Part shown: positions 11,588 through 20,443 of the stretch, one piece after another | How the letters are laid out: each line of letters opens with the position of its first letter | Position numbering within the stretch: position 1 is the first letter of the stretch | From: Croceicoccus ponticola | GTDB taxonomy: Bacteria > Pseudomonadota > Alphaproteobacteria > Sphingomonadales > Sphingomonadaceae | Length of the DNA stretch: 64,000 nt | Direction of reading: 5' to 3' | NCBI RefSeq assembly: GCF_004004515.1 | Contig: NZ_RXOL01000004.1 | Coordinates: 186,001 to 250,000 of the forward strand | Notes under the pieces: generated by a model | Seen by the model: only the letters and a program-made list of their open reading frames with translations | The model's database searches: none | Told to the model about the DNA's origin: nothing | Position numbers and translations under genes: made by a program

Positions 11588-11742
11588 TTCTCGTTCCACT
11601 TCGAGCCGTGCTTGGCCTTCCACGCTTCGTAGGCGCGCTTTCTCTTTCGCTCGATAGCCTGATCTGATGTCGACTTGTATTCAGGACTGACCAGACCGGT
11701 CAGTGACGCCAGAAGAGACAGCAGCTCACCGAGCCATTTCAC
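11584..11742 (-). CDS. Small coupled gene between gatA and gatB, unknown function
   Basis: A 52-codon ORF with a GTG start at 11742. Its start overlaps the gatA stop by 4 nt (GTGA) and its stop overlaps the gatB start by 4 nt (ATGA), with GGAG about 8 nt before the GTG. The product starts with a hydrophobic stretch ([17 protein letters not shown]), possibly a short helix or membrane contact. It then becomes strongly basic ([16 protein letters not shown]). The exact double overlap and good ribosome binding site argue that it is translated. I know of no named family; it could be an accessory of GatCAB or simply carried along. Confidence 0.65.
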   Translation of the reverse strand: MKWLGELLSLLASLTGLVSPEYKSTSDQAIERKRKRAYEAWKAKHGSKWNEK

Positions 11743-13235
11743 CACCACTTCTCCGGTTTCGCCGTGAACCCGGCGCGCTGTTCAATCGCCAACCCGGCGT
11801 TCAGCACGCCCTGTTCGTCGAAAGCCCTGCCGATGATCTGCAGGCCCAGCGGCAGCCCTTCGCTGTTCAGGCCCGCCGGAACGCTCATCGCCGGAAGCCC
11901 GGCAAGGCTGGCGGGCACGGCGAACACGTCGTTCAGGTACATCGACAGCGGATCGCTCGTCTTGTCGCCCAATGCGAAGGCCGCGCTGGGGCACGTGGGG
12001 GCGAGGATCACGTCGCACTGTTCGAAAGCCTGTTCAAAATCGCGGGCGATCAGCGCGCGAACCCGCTGTGCCTGATTGTAATATGCGTCGTAGAAGCCTG
12101 CGCTCAGCACATAGGTGCCGATCATGATGCGGCGCTTCACCTCTGCCCCGAAACCGTCGGCGCGGGTGGCGGCATACATGTCCTGCAGCCCTGCACCCTC
12201 TGGCAAATCTCGCAATCCATACCGCACGCCATCATAGCGGGCGAGGTTCGACGATGCCTCGGCAGGCGCGATAATGTAGTATGCGGGAAGCGCGTATTTC
12301 GTGTGGGGCAGCGAGATATCGACGACTTGGGCGCCCGCATCCTTGAGCCACGCGATGCCGTCATCCCACGATTTGGCGATCTCGTCGTCCATCCCGTCCA
12401 TGCGGTATTCGCGCGGGATGCCGACCTTCTTGCCCTTCATGTCGGGGTTCAGGCCTGCTTCCCATGCGGGAACAGGCATGTCGAGCGAGGTCGAATCCTT
12501 GGGATCGAAGCCCGCCATCGCCTCCAGCATGATCGCGCAGTCGGTTACATCGCGCGCCATCGGCCCGGCCTGATCCAGCGACGATGCGAACGCCACCACG
12601 CCCCAGCGCGAGCAGCGGCCATACGTCGGCTTGATGCCGGTAATGCCGGTGAATGCGGCGGGCTGGCGGATCGAGCCGCCGGTGTCGGTGCCGGTCGCCG
12701 CCGGGCACAGCCGCGCCGCGATGGCCGAAGACGAACCTCCCGACGAACCGCCCGGAGCCAGCGCGGCGTTGCCCGGAACGCCATTGGCGTCGTTGCGCCG
12801 CCACGGGCTGATGACATTGCCGAAATAGCTGGTCTCGTTCGACGAACCCATCGCGAACTGGTCGAGGTTAAGCTTGCCCAGCATGCCCGCGCCCGCGTCC
12901 CACAGTTTCTGCGACACAGTCGATTCGTACTGCGGCACGAACCCTTCGAGCATGTGGCTGGCCGCCGTGGTCTGCACGCCGTCGGTGGCGAACAGGTCCT
13001 TCATGCCAATCGGCACGCCGCCCATCTTGCCCAGCGATTCGCCCTTGGCGCGTTTTGCGTCCACCGCCTCAGCCGCGGCGATCGCCTTTTCCGGCGTCGC
13101 GACGATAAAGGCGTTGAGCGCATCGGCGGCGGCGACATTGCCATTGAATGCCTCGGCCACTTCAACAGCGGTGAAATCGCCGTCGGCCACGCCCTTGCGA
13201 ATCGCGGCGACGGTCAGTTCCGTAAGATTGCTCAT
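11739..13235 (-). CDS. gatA: Aspartyl/glutamyl-tRNA(Asn/Gln) amidotransferase subunit A
   Basis: Encodes 498 aa of the amidase-signature family. The Ser-cisSer-Lys triad is visible: K79 in GVPIGMKD, the cis-serine in GGSSGGSSS near 164, and the nucleophile S188 in [13 protein letters not shown]. GatA releases ammonia from glutamine, which GatB uses to amidate the mischarged tRNA. The start overlaps the end of gatC; two consecutive ATGs (13238 and 13235) are possible, and I chose the second because homologues begin MSxLT. Its end overlaps the small ORF that precedes gatB. Confidence 0.97.
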   Translation of the reverse strand: MSNLTELTVAAIRKGVADGDFTAVEVAEAFNGNVAAADALNAFIVATPEKAIAAAEAVDAKRAKGESLGKMGGVPIGMKDLFATDGVQTTAASHMLEGFVPQYESTVSQKLWDAGAGMLGKLNLDQFAMGSSNETSYFGNVISPWRRNDANGVPGNAALAPGGSSGGSSSAIAARLCPAATGTDTGGSIRQPAAFTGITGIKPTYGRCSRWGVVAFASSLDQAGPMARDVTDCAIMLEAMAGFDPKDSTSLDMPVPAWEAGLNPDMKGKKVGIPREYRMDGMDDEIAKSWDDGIAWLKDAGAQVVDISLPHTKYALPAYYIIAPAEASSNLARYDGVRYGLRDLPEGAGLQDMYAATRADGFGAEVKRRIMIGTYVLSAGFYDAYYNQAQRVRALIARDFEQAFEQCDVILAPTCPSAAFALGDKTSDPLSMYLNDVFAVPASLAGLPAMSVPAGLNSEGLPLGLQIIGRAFDEQGVLNAGLAIEQRAGFTAKPEKWW

Positions 13236-13537
13236 CATTCGATCACCTTGGGCACGCCGAAAAATCCGTGTTCGGCGGCGGGGGCATTGGCCAGCACCTT
13301 TTCGCGCACGCCGCCGCCGGTCAGCGGATCGGCATCGACGACATCGTCGCGCAGGCGCAGCGTGTTGGGGATGACGGCGGTCATCGGCTCGATGCCGGCG
13401 CAATCCACCTCGCCGAGTTGTTCAACCCAACCCAGGATCTGGTTCAGTTCGGGGACCATCGCCTCCACCTCCGCATCCGTCATGCGAATTCGGGCGAGCG
13501 AGGCGATCTTTGCGACCGTGGCTTTATCGACAGACAT
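13235..13537 (-). CDS. gatC: Aspartyl/glutamyl-tRNA(Asn/Gln) amidotransferase subunit C
   Basis: Encodes 100 aa beginning [17 protein letters not shown]. The family features are the two N-terminal helices and the mid-protein segment [12 protein letters not shown], with the C-terminal [24 protein letters not shown]. GatC belts GatA and GatB together and stabilises the complex. I chose the ATG at 13537; an upstream start at 13573 adds a basic tail not seen in the family. It is the first gene of the gat operon. Confidence 0.96.
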   Translation of the reverse strand: MSVDKATVAKIASLARIRMTDAEVEAMVPELNQILGWVEQLGEVDCAGIEPMTAVIPNTLRLRDDVVDADPLTGGGVREKVLANAPAAEHGFFGVPKVIE

Positions 13538-13609
13538 GGCGCGCGGGTTAGCTTTCCCGCGCCCCGTTGCCAAGCGTGAGAGTGGCCTTGCCCCCTCTCA
13601 CATGCGAAA

Positions 13610-14143
13610 TTATTCGCCGACGGGTGCCCCGGGCATGCCCTGCGGCCCCTGCGGACCCATCGCGCTGGGGTCGATGCCCATCTGCTGCATCTGGCGTTGC
13701 ATCGCCTCGATCTCGGCCTGCGTGCGGAAATCGACGAGTTCGACCGTAAACGTCAGGTCGCTGTTGGCGGGGATCGAACCCTTCGCTTCGGTGCCATAGG
13801 CGAGTTCGGCGGGGATGAAGACTTCGTAACGGCCGCCCTTCTGCATCTTCTGCAGCGCTTCGGTAAAGCCGGGGACGACGCCGTTGACGGGGAACGGCAC
13901 GCGCTCACCCGAATCGAACACGGTGCCGTCGGCCAGACGCCCTTCGTAGTTGACGAGCACGATGTCGGTTTCAGCCGGGCTGTTGCCGGTGCCGGCGGAC
14001 AGGGTGTCGACAGTCACGCCCTTGTAGCTCGTGGCCCAGGCAGCGCCGGCGGCGAGCAGGATGGCAAAGGCGACGCCAAGCCAAAGCTTGCCCAGAATGC
14101 CCTTGCCGATCGGCTGCAGGGGAACGCGGGTGACTTCGGTCAT
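13610..14143 (-). CDS. Membrane-anchored FKBP-type peptidyl-prolyl cis-trans isomerase
   Basis: Encodes 177 aa. A cytoplasmic N-terminus and a single membrane helix at about 16-38 (GILGKLWLGVAFAILLAAGA) precede an FKBP domain at about 50-142. Within the domain are VLVNYEGRLADGTVFDSG, the active-site region VNGVVPGFTEALQKM and IPAELAYGTEAKGSIPANSDLTF. The tail is rich in Met, Gln and Pro. It should catalyse proline isomerisation on the periplasmic face of the inner membrane. The gene is separated by about 70 bp from gatC and may be transcribed on its own. Confidence 0.92.
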   Translation of the reverse strand: MTEVTRVPLQPIGKGILGKLWLGVAFAILLAAGAAWATSYKGVTVDTLSAGTGNSPAETDIVLVNYEGRLADGTVFDSGERVPFPVNGVVPGFTEALQKMQKGGRYEVFIPAELAYGTEAKGSIPANSDLTFTVELVDFRTQAEIEAMQRQMQQMGIDPSAMGPQGPQGMPGAPVGE

Positions 14144-14212
14144 GATCGTGCTCTTTCATGTTTCGTGCGTCTGGCGTGATTCGTACATCAGGCGACTTGA
14201 ATGGCGGGCAGC

Positions 14213-14248
14213 AAAAAGGGCACCCGACGAATGTCAGGCGCCCCTTTG
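14213..14248 (-). terminator. Probable terminator after rpsU
   Basis: On the minus strand an imperfect stem (AAAGGGGCGCCTGAC with GTCGGGTGCCCTTT) is followed by five T, about 60 bp after the rpsU stop. Confidence 0.75.
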
Positions 14249-14307
14249 GCTCAAGCAGGCGGGCGCGGCAAGCATGTTTGCGCGCCCGGCCATGCCGTTA
14301 TGCGATA

Positions 14308-14514
14308 TTACCGCGAACCGTCGCGCTCGACGCGCTTGCGCTCCAGCTTGCGGGCGCGGCGCACGGCAGCGGCCTTTTCGCGGGCGCGCTTTTCGCTCGG
14401 CTTTTCGAAGTGGCGGCGCAGCTTCATCTCGCGATAGACGCCTTCCCGCTGCAGCTTCTTCTTGAGAGCGCGGAGGGCTTGGTCGACATTGTTATCGCGA
14501 ACCATGATCTGCAT
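14308..14514 (-). CDS. rpsU: 30S ribosomal protein bS21
   Basis: Encodes 68 aa with the bS21 pattern: [47 protein letters not shown] and a very basic C-terminus. It binds near the 3' end of 16S rRNA and helps initiation. The start at 14514 (MQIMVRD) matches alphaproteobacterial bS21. It is a single-gene unit with its own terminator. Confidence 0.97.
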   Translation of the reverse strand: MQIMVRDNNVDQALRALKKKLQREGVYREMKLRRHFEKPSEKRAREKAAAVRRARKLERKRVERDGSR

Positions 14515-14768
14515 AAAACGATTCTACCTCAAATCCATAAACCGAGACGGCATGCCGGCAACATCTGTGCCGATCGCCACGGTGAAAAAATGCATGAAGG
14601 CCGAATCCCTCACGGAATCGACCAGAACGGCGCGGCGGCTACCAGCAGGAGCAGGTAAAAGCAAGCACCCTCGCGCCTCTTCGAAACCCGAAGCGGCGCT
14701 TTGACGTTGTTTACATAGCACAGGTCGTTACCCTTTCGCAAATCGCCCCGGGTCGCTAGGGAGCGCGA

Positions 14769-15185
14769 ATGATTGCACCATCCTCTGTTGCCGCTTCGCT
14801 GCTCGTCGCCCTGGGCGGCGGGACGGGCGCGCTGCTGCGCTTCCATCTGGGGCGCGCGGTGGGCCGGCTGTTTCCGGCGGCGTCCGGTGCATTTCCCTTT
14901 GCGACACTGGCCGCCAATGTCATCGGCAGCCTGTGCATGGGCCTGCTCGTCGGCATTCTGGCGCGGCACGGCAGCGACAAGGGTATGGGCGCAGAAGGGT
15001 GGCGTTTGCTCGTCGGGGTTGGCCTGTTGGGCGGCTTCACCACCTTCTCGTCGTTTTCTCTCGAAATCTTGAACCTTTGGGAACGTGGCGATCCGGCGCT
15101 TGCGGCGATTTACGCCGCCGTATCGGTCGCTGCCGGAATTGCCGGCCTGTTCCTGGGTCTAACCGTCATAAGGATCGCCGGATGA
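14769..15185 (+). CDS. crcB: Fluoride channel/exporter CrcB (Fluc)
   Basis: Encodes 138 aa with four hydrophobic segments. The Fluc signatures are GGGTGALLRFHLGR near 16-29, NVIGSLCMGLL near 50-60 and GLLGGFTTFSSFSLE near 85-99. Dimers of Fluc form two fluoride-selective pores that lower cytoplasmic fluoride. I see no fluoride riboswitch in the 250 bp upstream. Its stop overlaps the start of the next gene by 4 nt, so it leads a six-gene run to 18818. Confidence 0.95.
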   Translation: MIAPSSVAASLLVALGGGTGALLRFHLGRAVGRLFPAASGAFPFATLAANVIGSLCMGLLVGILARHGSDKGMGAEGWRLLVGVGLLGGFTTFSSFSLEILNLWERGDPALAAIYAAVSVAAGIAGLFLGLTVIRIAG

Positions 15186-16612
15186 GCGCGTACGACGAAA
15201 ACGAAGTCCGCCAGTTCATCGTGGGGCACGACGACGATGGCGTACGGCTGGATCGCTGGTTCAAACGGCACCTGCCGCAAATCGGCTTTGCCACCATCAG
15301 CCGCTGGGCCCGCACCGGCCAGATCCGCGTCGACGGCAAACGCGCCAAGCCCGAAGACCGGTTGCAGCCCGGCCAGCAGATTCGCGTGCCACCCGGCGGT
15401 TCCGCGATTCAGGGGTCGGGCACTTATGTCGAACCGCTGACCGAGGAAGAGTTGGATCAGGCCGACGCGATGCTGCTGCATCGCGACCGCGCGGCCATCG
15501 TGCTGAACAAACCGCCCGGACTTGCGACACAGGGCGGCACCGGCACGAAACAGCACGTCGACCGTCTGCTCGATGCCTTTACCGGCGACACGAAGAACGC
15601 GCCCCGCCCGCGGCTCGTCCACCGGCTGGACAAGGATACCTCCGGCGTCCTGCTGACCGCCGCCACGCCCGGCAGCGCGGCGTTCTTTTCCAAGCGATTC
15701 TCGGGCCGTTCGGCCAAAAAGATCTATTGGGCGCTCGTCGTCGGCGTTCCCGACATCGCGGCGGGCATCATCGAGCTTCCGCTGGCCAAGCAACCCGGCA
15801 CCGGCGGCGAAAAGATGATGGTCGACGACGAAGGCCAGGCCGCCAAGACCCGCTATCGCGTCGTCGACCGCGCGGGCAACAGTGCCGCGTGGGTCGAGCT
15901 TGAACCGCATACCGGCCGCACCCACCAGCTTCGCGTCCATATGGCCGCGATCGGCTATCCCATCGTGGGCGACGGCAAATACGGCGGGCAGACCGCGTTC
16001 CTGACCGGTTCGATCAGCCGCAAGATGCACCTGCACGCGCGCCGCCTGATCATCGATCACCCCGACGGGACCCAGCTCGACGTCACCGCTCCCCTACCCG
16101 AACATTTCGCGCAGAGCATGGAACAGCTCGGTTTCGACGAGGGGTTGAGCGATGCCGAACCCGAAGCCGGCCTGCCGCCGATGAATAAGGACGACCTGAA
16201 GCAGGCCGCCCGCCGCCATGCGAAGGATTACCGCAAGGCCCGGCGCGGCGAGCGGCGGTCGCGAACCGTAACGGCCGAGAGAGAAGCGCCAAGGCGCGCC
16301 GGCAAGGCCACGGCAAAGGGACTGCCCAAGGGCACCGTCAAGGATCGCGACAAGGAACGCGCCCAGCAACGCACCAAAGCTCCGCCCAAACGCGCGTCAG
16401 GCGATGCCGAAATGGGAGCATCCAAGGGCGCACCAAGAGGCGCGGGCAAGACCGCATCCAGAGGCCCCGCCAAGGGACCTCCAAAGGGACCGGCAAAGGG
16501 ACCATCTAAGGGCCCGGCAAAGGGATCGCCAAAAAGCCCGGCGCGCGGCGCGGCCAAAGGTCCTTCGTCGCGGGGCGGCAAGCCCGGTGGAGCGCGGAGC
16601 AAAAGCCGCTGA
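15182..16612 (+). CDS. RluC-type 23S rRNA pseudouridine synthase with long basic low-complexity tail
   Basis: Encodes 476 aa. An S4 RNA-binding domain (about 20-75, LDRWFKRHLPQIGFATISRW) precedes a RsuA/RluA catalytic domain with the aspartate D150 in RLVHRLDKDTSG and the RTHQLRVH motif at 246-253. From about residue 340 the protein becomes a 135-residue Lys/Arg/Gly/Pro-rich tail with repeated KGP units (AKGPPKGPAKGPSKGPAKG). That tail is far beyond the usual 310-330 aa of RluC. The start at 15182 overlaps the crcB stop (ATGA). RluC modifies U955, U2504 and U2580 in E. coli; the exact targets here are inferred. The tail may aid rRNA binding or nucleoid association. Confidence 0.9.
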   Translation: MSAYDENEVRQFIVGHDDDGVRLDRWFKRHLPQIGFATISRWARTGQIRVDGKRAKPEDRLQPGQQIRVPPGGSAIQGSGTYVEPLTEEELDQADAMLLHRDRAAIVLNKPPGLATQGGTGTKQHVDRLLDAFTGDTKNAPRPRLVHRLDKDTSGVLLTAATPGSAAFFSKRFSGRSAKKIYWALVVGVPDIAAGIIELPLAKQPGTGGEKMMVDDEGQAAKTRYRVVDRAGNSAAWVELEPHTGRTHQLRVHMAAIGYPIVGDGKYGGQTAFLTGSISRKMHLHARRLIIDHPDGTQLDVTAPLPEHFAQSMEQLGFDEGLSDAEPEAGLPPMNKDDLKQAARRHAKDYRKARRGERRSRTVTAEREAPRRAGKATAKGLPKGTVKDRDKERAQQRTKAPPKRASGDAEMGASKGAPRGAGKTASRGPAKGPPKGPAKGPSKGPAKGSPKSPARGAAKGPSSRGGKPGGARSKSR

Positions 16613-17208
16613 TGCATCCCCATACAGCCTTCCGCAGCGACGACCGCGCCCTGCACGAAGCGCTGATCGAGCAGATCGGTTTCGGGACGATTTTCGCGCA
16701 TACGCCCGACGGTCCGCGCGTGGCGCATACGCCGCTATGGTCGACGGGCGACGGGGCCCTGCAATTCCATCTTGCGCGCGGGAACGCGCTGACCCGCCAT
16801 GTCGCGGGGCACGACGCGCTGGCGGTGGTGAACGGGCCGGAAGCCTATGTCTCGCCGCGCTGGTATGCCGACACCGCGCAAGTGCCGACCTGGAACTACG
16901 TGGCGCTCGAACTCGAAGGACCGGTGCGCCAGATGGACCCTGAGGGGCTGACCGGCTTTCTCGATACGCTTTCGGCGCGCGAAGAAGCCCGGATCGAAGG
17001 CCCGGCATGGACCAGGGACAAGATGGGCGCGGACGATTTCGCCCGGATGCTGGGCGGGATCGTCGGGTTCGAGATGGAAATCAAGGCGTGGCGGCCAACC
17101 TTCAAGCTGTCGCAGAACAAGCCCGACGCCGACCGTCAGGGCGTGATCGAGGCGCTGGAACAGCGCGGTTCGCGCGCGCTGGCCTCCTTGATGCGGGAAC
17201 TGGCGTGA
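16612..17208 (+). CDS. FMN-binding negative transcriptional regulator, PaiB-like
   Basis: Encodes 198 aa. The family pattern is visible throughout: MHPHTAFRSDDRALHEALI, FGTIFAHT, GALQFHLARGN, GPEAYVSPRWYAD and VPTWNYVALELEG, ending with KLSQNKPDADRQGVIEAL. PaiB proteins share a split-barrel FMN-binding fold; the Bacillus protein was described as a repressor of sporulation and protease genes, but biochemical roles elsewhere are unclear. The ATG overlaps the preceding stop by one base (TGATG), so it is probably coupled. Confidence 0.92.
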   Translation: MHPHTAFRSDDRALHEALIEQIGFGTIFAHTPDGPRVAHTPLWSTGDGALQFHLARGNALTRHVAGHDALAVVNGPEAYVSPRWYADTAQVPTWNYVALELEGPVRQMDPEGLTGFLDTLSAREEARIEGPAWTRDKMGADDFARMLGGIVGFEMEIKAWRPTFKLSQNKPDADRQGVIEALEQRGSRALASLMRELA

Positions 17209-17224
17209 TGCAGGATCCGACATC

Positions 17225-17896
17225 ATGACCCGGCTCGCGATCTTCGACTGCGACGGAACGCTCGTCGACGGGCAGGCCAACGTCTGCATCGCGATGGAGG
17301 AAGCCTTTGCCGCGACCGGCATGGTCGCACCGGCCCGCGCGCTGATCCGCCGCGCCGTCGGGCTGTCGTTGCCGCAGGCGATGGCGATGCTGCTGCCCGA
17401 AAGCACGCCGCTGCAGCAGGATACGCTGGCCGAACGCTATCGCCTGGCCTTTCGCAGCCAGCGCGAGGCGGGACTGGTTTACGAACCGCTGTTCGACGGG
17501 ATGGAAGCCTTGCTGCGCCATCTTCGCGCAGATGGCTGGACGCTGGCGGTGGCGACGGGGAAATCGGATCGCGGACTTGCCCACTGTCTTGCCGAACACG
17601 GCATCGCCGACCTTTTCGCCAGTCTGCAGACCGCGGACAGGCACCCATCGAAGCCGCACCCGGCAATGATCGAGCAAGTCCTGCTCGAAACCTCGGCAAA
17701 ACCGGCACAGGCGGTCATGATCGGGGATACCAGCTTCGACATGGCGATGGCCGAAAACGCGGGCATCACCGCGATCGGCGTCGCGTGGGGTTATCACGAC
17801 AACGACGAACTGCTTGCCAGCGGCGCACGCGGCGTGGCGGAAACAATCGCCGACCTGCAGGCCATGCTGGAAGATGCCATGCAGGAGCGCGGATGA
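17225..17896 (+). CDS. HAD-superfamily hydrolase, phosphoglycolate-phosphatase-like
   Basis: Encodes 223 aa. The HAD motifs are all present: motif I FDCDGTLVD (7-15), motif II VATGKS near 109, the motif III lysine within HPSKPHP near 140, and motif IV MIGDTSFDMAMAENAG near 161-176. The helical cap at 20-85 is of the Gph type. It likely dephosphorylates a small phosphate ester such as 2-phosphoglycolate; the substrate is not provable from sequence. It ends overlapping the next ORF (ATGA). Confidence 0.92.
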   Translation: MTRLAIFDCDGTLVDGQANVCIAMEEAFAATGMVAPARALIRRAVGLSLPQAMAMLLPESTPLQQDTLAERYRLAFRSQREAGLVYEPLFDGMEALLRHLRADGWTLAVATGKSDRGLAHCLAEHGIADLFASLQTADRHPSKPHPAMIEQVLLETSAKPAQAVMIGDTSFDMAMAENAGITAIGVAWGYHDNDELLASGARGVAETIADLQAMLEDAMQERG

Positions 17897-18120
17897 ATAC
17901 CGAGCGCGACCCGGCGTTTTCCCGCTGGCTGGTCATTCAGGCCCTGCGCACTGCGGGAATGGTGCTGTTCATCTATGGCTTGCTGGCTGCGAACGGGCGG
18001 GCGCCGTGGTTCGCCGGCGTGCCGCGCGAATGGGCGATGGTGCTGTCCGTGATCGGGATGTTCGACGTTTTTGTCGTGCCCATCCTGCTGTCGCGCAAGT
18101 GGAGTTCGAACAAAACGTGA
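17893..18120 (+). CDS. Small membrane protein of unknown function, two helices
   Basis: Encodes 75 aa starting MNTERDPAFSRWLVIQALRT. It has two hydrophobic helices (about 15-34 and 47-66) separated by a short polar loop with APWFAGVPREW, and a basic end RKWSSNKT. It overlaps by 4 nt both the preceding HAD gene (ATGA) and the following ATP12 gene (GTGA). That tight packing indicates it is a real, translated member of the operon. Small proteins of this kind are common beside ATP12 genes in sphingomonads, but no function is known to me. Confidence 0.82.
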   Translation: MNTERDPAFSRWLVIQALRTAGMVLFIYGLLAANGRAPWFAGVPREWAMVLSVIGMFDVFVVPILLSRKWSSNKT

Positions 18121-18818
18121 GACGTTTCTACAAGTCGCCCGAAGTCGGCGCGCAGGCAGGCGGTTGGCAGGTCAGCCTCGACGGGCGCGCCCTAAAGACT
18201 CAAGCTGGGCGGTCGCAAATCGTGCCGACCCGCGCGCTGGCCGAAGCCATCGCCGCCGAATGGGACGCGCAGGGCGAAGAGCTCGACCCCGCGACCTTTC
18301 CGATGCGAGACATGGTCGATTACGCGATCGATCAGGTTGCGCCGGACATGGACGCCGCCGTCGTGGCGGTCCTGCCATATGGCGATACCGACACGCTGTG
18401 TTATCGCGCCGCTGACGGCGAAAGCTTTCGCGCCCGGCAGGACGAGGCGTGGGAGCCTATCCTGTCGGCGACCGAGGCACGCGAGGGCGTGCGCTTCGTC
18501 CGGGCCAGCGGCGTGCTCCACGCCCCGCAGCCCGTGGCCACCCGCGAACGGCTGAACGCCCGGCTCGCGACCTTCGATCCGTTCACGCTGGTGGCGGTGC
18601 ACAACATGGCGGCGATCAACGCATCGCTGTGCATCGCGCTTGCCGCGCTGGAAGATGACGTCGATCTCGACGCCCTGTTCGGCGCGGCCAATCTGGAAGA
18701 AGACTGGCAGGCGATCCAGTGGGGCTGGGACGGCGATGCGCTGGCCCGGCGGGATTCGCGGCTTGCCGGCTTCAAGCTTGCCGCCGAACTGGCGCGGCTG
18801 GTGCGACAGCCGGACTAA
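18117..18818 (+). CDS. ATP12 family F1-ATPase assembly chaperone
   Basis: Encodes 233 aa. The family blocks are GGWQVSLDGRALKTQAG near 17-33, VPTRALAEAIAAEWDAQGEELDP at 38-60 and the C-terminal core AVHNMAAINASLCIALAALE. In mitochondria and alphaproteobacteria ATP12 shields the alpha subunit of F1-ATP synthase before assembly. A GTG start at 18117 overlaps the previous stop (GTGA); a GTG at 18090 is also possible. It is the last gene of the crcB run. Confidence 0.9.
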   Translation: MRRFYKSPEVGAQAGGWQVSLDGRALKTQAGRSQIVPTRALAEAIAAEWDAQGEELDPATFPMRDMVDYAIDQVAPDMDAAVVAVLPYGDTDTLCYRAADGESFRARQDEAWEPILSATEAREGVRFVRASGVLHAPQPVATRERLNARLATFDPFTLVAVHNMAAINASLCIALAALEDDVDLDALFGAANLEEDWQAIQWGWDGDALARRDSRLAGFKLAAELARLVRQPD

Positions 18819-18853
18819 TAACAGCGGATCAGGCCAATCGGCGAAAGGCGATT

Positions 18854-19483
18854 TTAGCCGGCCTTGCCCGTCAACCACGTCGCCACTTCGCCCGCGACCG
18901 TATTGGCCGCATCGTTGAGCGCAGGGGCAACCGCCGCCGCGGTCGGCGCGATGCCGGTGACTGTCGCACCGAAACGGCGCTGGCGCATCGTTCCGTTGGG
19001 GGCGACGGCCACGGCATCGTACATTACCGTTACGCTGGACCCTTGGGCGTTGTATCCGACCTCGATCAGGCGACCGTAAAGCCGCGTCTGCACGGGAACG
19101 CCGGGATCTTCGCCTTCGATCACCAGACCGCCGGTGCGGGCGCGCATGGTTTCGGCGACGAGATGCTGGAACAGCCGCGCCGGACGGTCGACGTAAGTCG
19201 CGTCGGCGAGATAGGCGACGCCCGTCGGGTCCACCTGTACCGGCACGCGATTGACGTCGAGCCGGTCGTCGACCTCAGGCTCGATCACCACGATGGCGTC
19301 GTTGACGTCACCCGCGCTGGCGGTGCCCGGCGGCGCGACTTCGCGCGGGGTAAAGGTGATCAGCTGCTCGGGCGGCTTGCCACCGCCGCCGATCGATACG
19401 CATCCGCCCAAAACCAGGGCCATGGCGAGCGGAGTCGCCAGCGTGAGCAGTTTGGGGCGCAGGAACATGGACGGCATCTCCAT
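18854..19483 (-). CDS. ABC-transport auxiliary lipoprotein of the Mce/Mla-like operon
   Basis: Encodes 209 aa. The signal peptide ends in a lipobox VLGGC (Cys near residue 28), so the mature protein should be an acylated lipoprotein. The mature part fits ABC-type transport auxiliary lipoproteins (PqiC/LapB-like fold), with blocks such as IVVIEPEVDDRLDVNRVPVQVD and YLADATYVDRPARLFQHL. It likely sits under the outer membrane and receives lipid from the MlaD-like Mce protein. The start overlaps the mce stop (TGATG). It is the last gene of a four-gene operon. Confidence 0.85.
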   Translation of the reverse strand: MEMPSMFLRPKLLTLATPLAMALVLGGCVSIGGGGKPPEQLITFTPREVAPPGTASAGDVNDAIVVIEPEVDDRLDVNRVPVQVDPTGVAYLADATYVDRPARLFQHLVAETMRARTGGLVIEGEDPGVPVQTRLYGRLIEVGYNAQGSSVTVMYDAVAVAPNGTMRQRRFGATVTGIAPTAAAVAPALNDAANTVAGEVATWLTGKAG

Positions 19484-20421
19484 CAAGGCTTGTAGTCGGG
19501 CAGCTTCTCGCCGCCGATCAGACCACCGGCCCCGTTTTCGTCGAGCTTTTCGGTAATGTTGCGCAGCGACCGCGTGGTCGAACGCAAGTCGCGGATCGCA
19601 GCCTCTGCCGCAGGCAGGGTCGATTCGGAAATCTGCCGGACCGCAGGGCGCGCGTCCGCCGCTGCGGCCTGCAATTCGTTGGCGGCGAGTTCGGCGGCGT
19701 TGAGCGTCTTGCGCATCTGTTCTGCCAGCGAAGCACCCTCGCCGTTGATGAGCTGGTCGGTCGACGACGCCACCTTTTCGAATTCGCCAAGCGTCATGTT
19801 GGCTTGCCGCAAGGTCGCCTGCAGTTCGGCCATCGTCGCGTCGATCCGCGGCGTCGCGTTCGCAAGATCGCGGCTCATCCGTTCGGTATTGGCCAAGATG
19901 CCTTCGATCGACTGCTGGTTCTTGTCCGACAACATCATCGTCAACCGTTCGGTCAACGTCGCCAGCCGTTCCATCAGCAACGGCGCATTGGCGAGCAGTT
20001 CGCCCAGCCCGCCACGCTTTGTCGGGATGACCGGCACGCCTTCGGGCCCGATCTTGGACAGCCGGGGCGCATCCTTGTCCGCACCTTCGAGCTGGACCGT
20101 CGACACGCCGGTAAAGCTGCCCTGCACAAACGCGGTGGTCAGCGTCGTGACGGGTACTGCGGAATCGATGGAAACGCGCACTCGCACGAATTGCGGATCT
20201 TTCGGCCACAGCTCGATCTGCTTCACCTGTCCCACCGGAACGCCCGAAAAGGCGACTTCGGACCCGCGGGCCAGACCGCTGACCGACTGCTGGAAAAAGA
20301 TGTCGTATTCGGCCTGCGAACCTTCGTTCAGGCGCGCGAGCCAGATGATGAATGCCGCCAGCACGGCCAGCAGCAGCAGCGTTACCGCCCCGACCCAAAG
20401 ATGATTAGCCCGCGTTTCCAT
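19483..20421 (-). CDS. MlaD-like Mce-domain substrate-binding protein
   Basis: Encodes 312 aa. A single N-terminal membrane anchor (8-30) precedes one Mce domain at about 38-118, including GSEVAFSGVPVGQVKQIEL and FVQGSFTGVSTVQLEG. A long helical, coiled-coil-prone region follows (140-295). Mce proteins form hexameric rings in the periplasm that carry phospholipids between membranes. It overlaps the downstream lipoprotein gene and lies 22 bp after the ATPase gene. E. coli MlaD is about 180 aa, so this one has the longer helical needle typical of PqiB/LetB-like or actinobacterial Mce proteins. Confidence 0.92.
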   Translation of the reverse strand: METRANHLWVGAVTLLLLAVLAAFIIWLARLNEGSQAEYDIFFQQSVSGLARGSEVAFSGVPVGQVKQIELWPKDPQFVRVRVSIDSAVPVTTLTTAFVQGSFTGVSTVQLEGADKDAPRLSKIGPEGVPVIPTKRGGLGELLANAPLLMERLATLTERLTMMLSDKNQQSIEGILANTERMSRDLANATPRIDATMAELQATLRQANMTLGEFEKVASSTDQLINGEGASLAEQMRKTLNAAELAANELQAAAADARPAVRQISESTLPAAEAAIRDLRSTTRSLRNITEKLDENGAGGLIGGEKLPDYKP

Positions 20422-20443
20422 TCGCCGTGTCTATGCCCCGCCC

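Noticed and set aside
14515..14768. Fluoride riboswitch in front of crcB
   Set aside because: I looked for the conserved pseudoknot-forming motif and did not find it; the leader is short and has no suitable terminator-antiterminator pair.
16400..16612. CRISPR-like or satellite repeats
   Set aside because: The short repeats are in frame with the RluC-type gene and encode its KGP tail; spacing is not regular and there are no spacers or cas genes.
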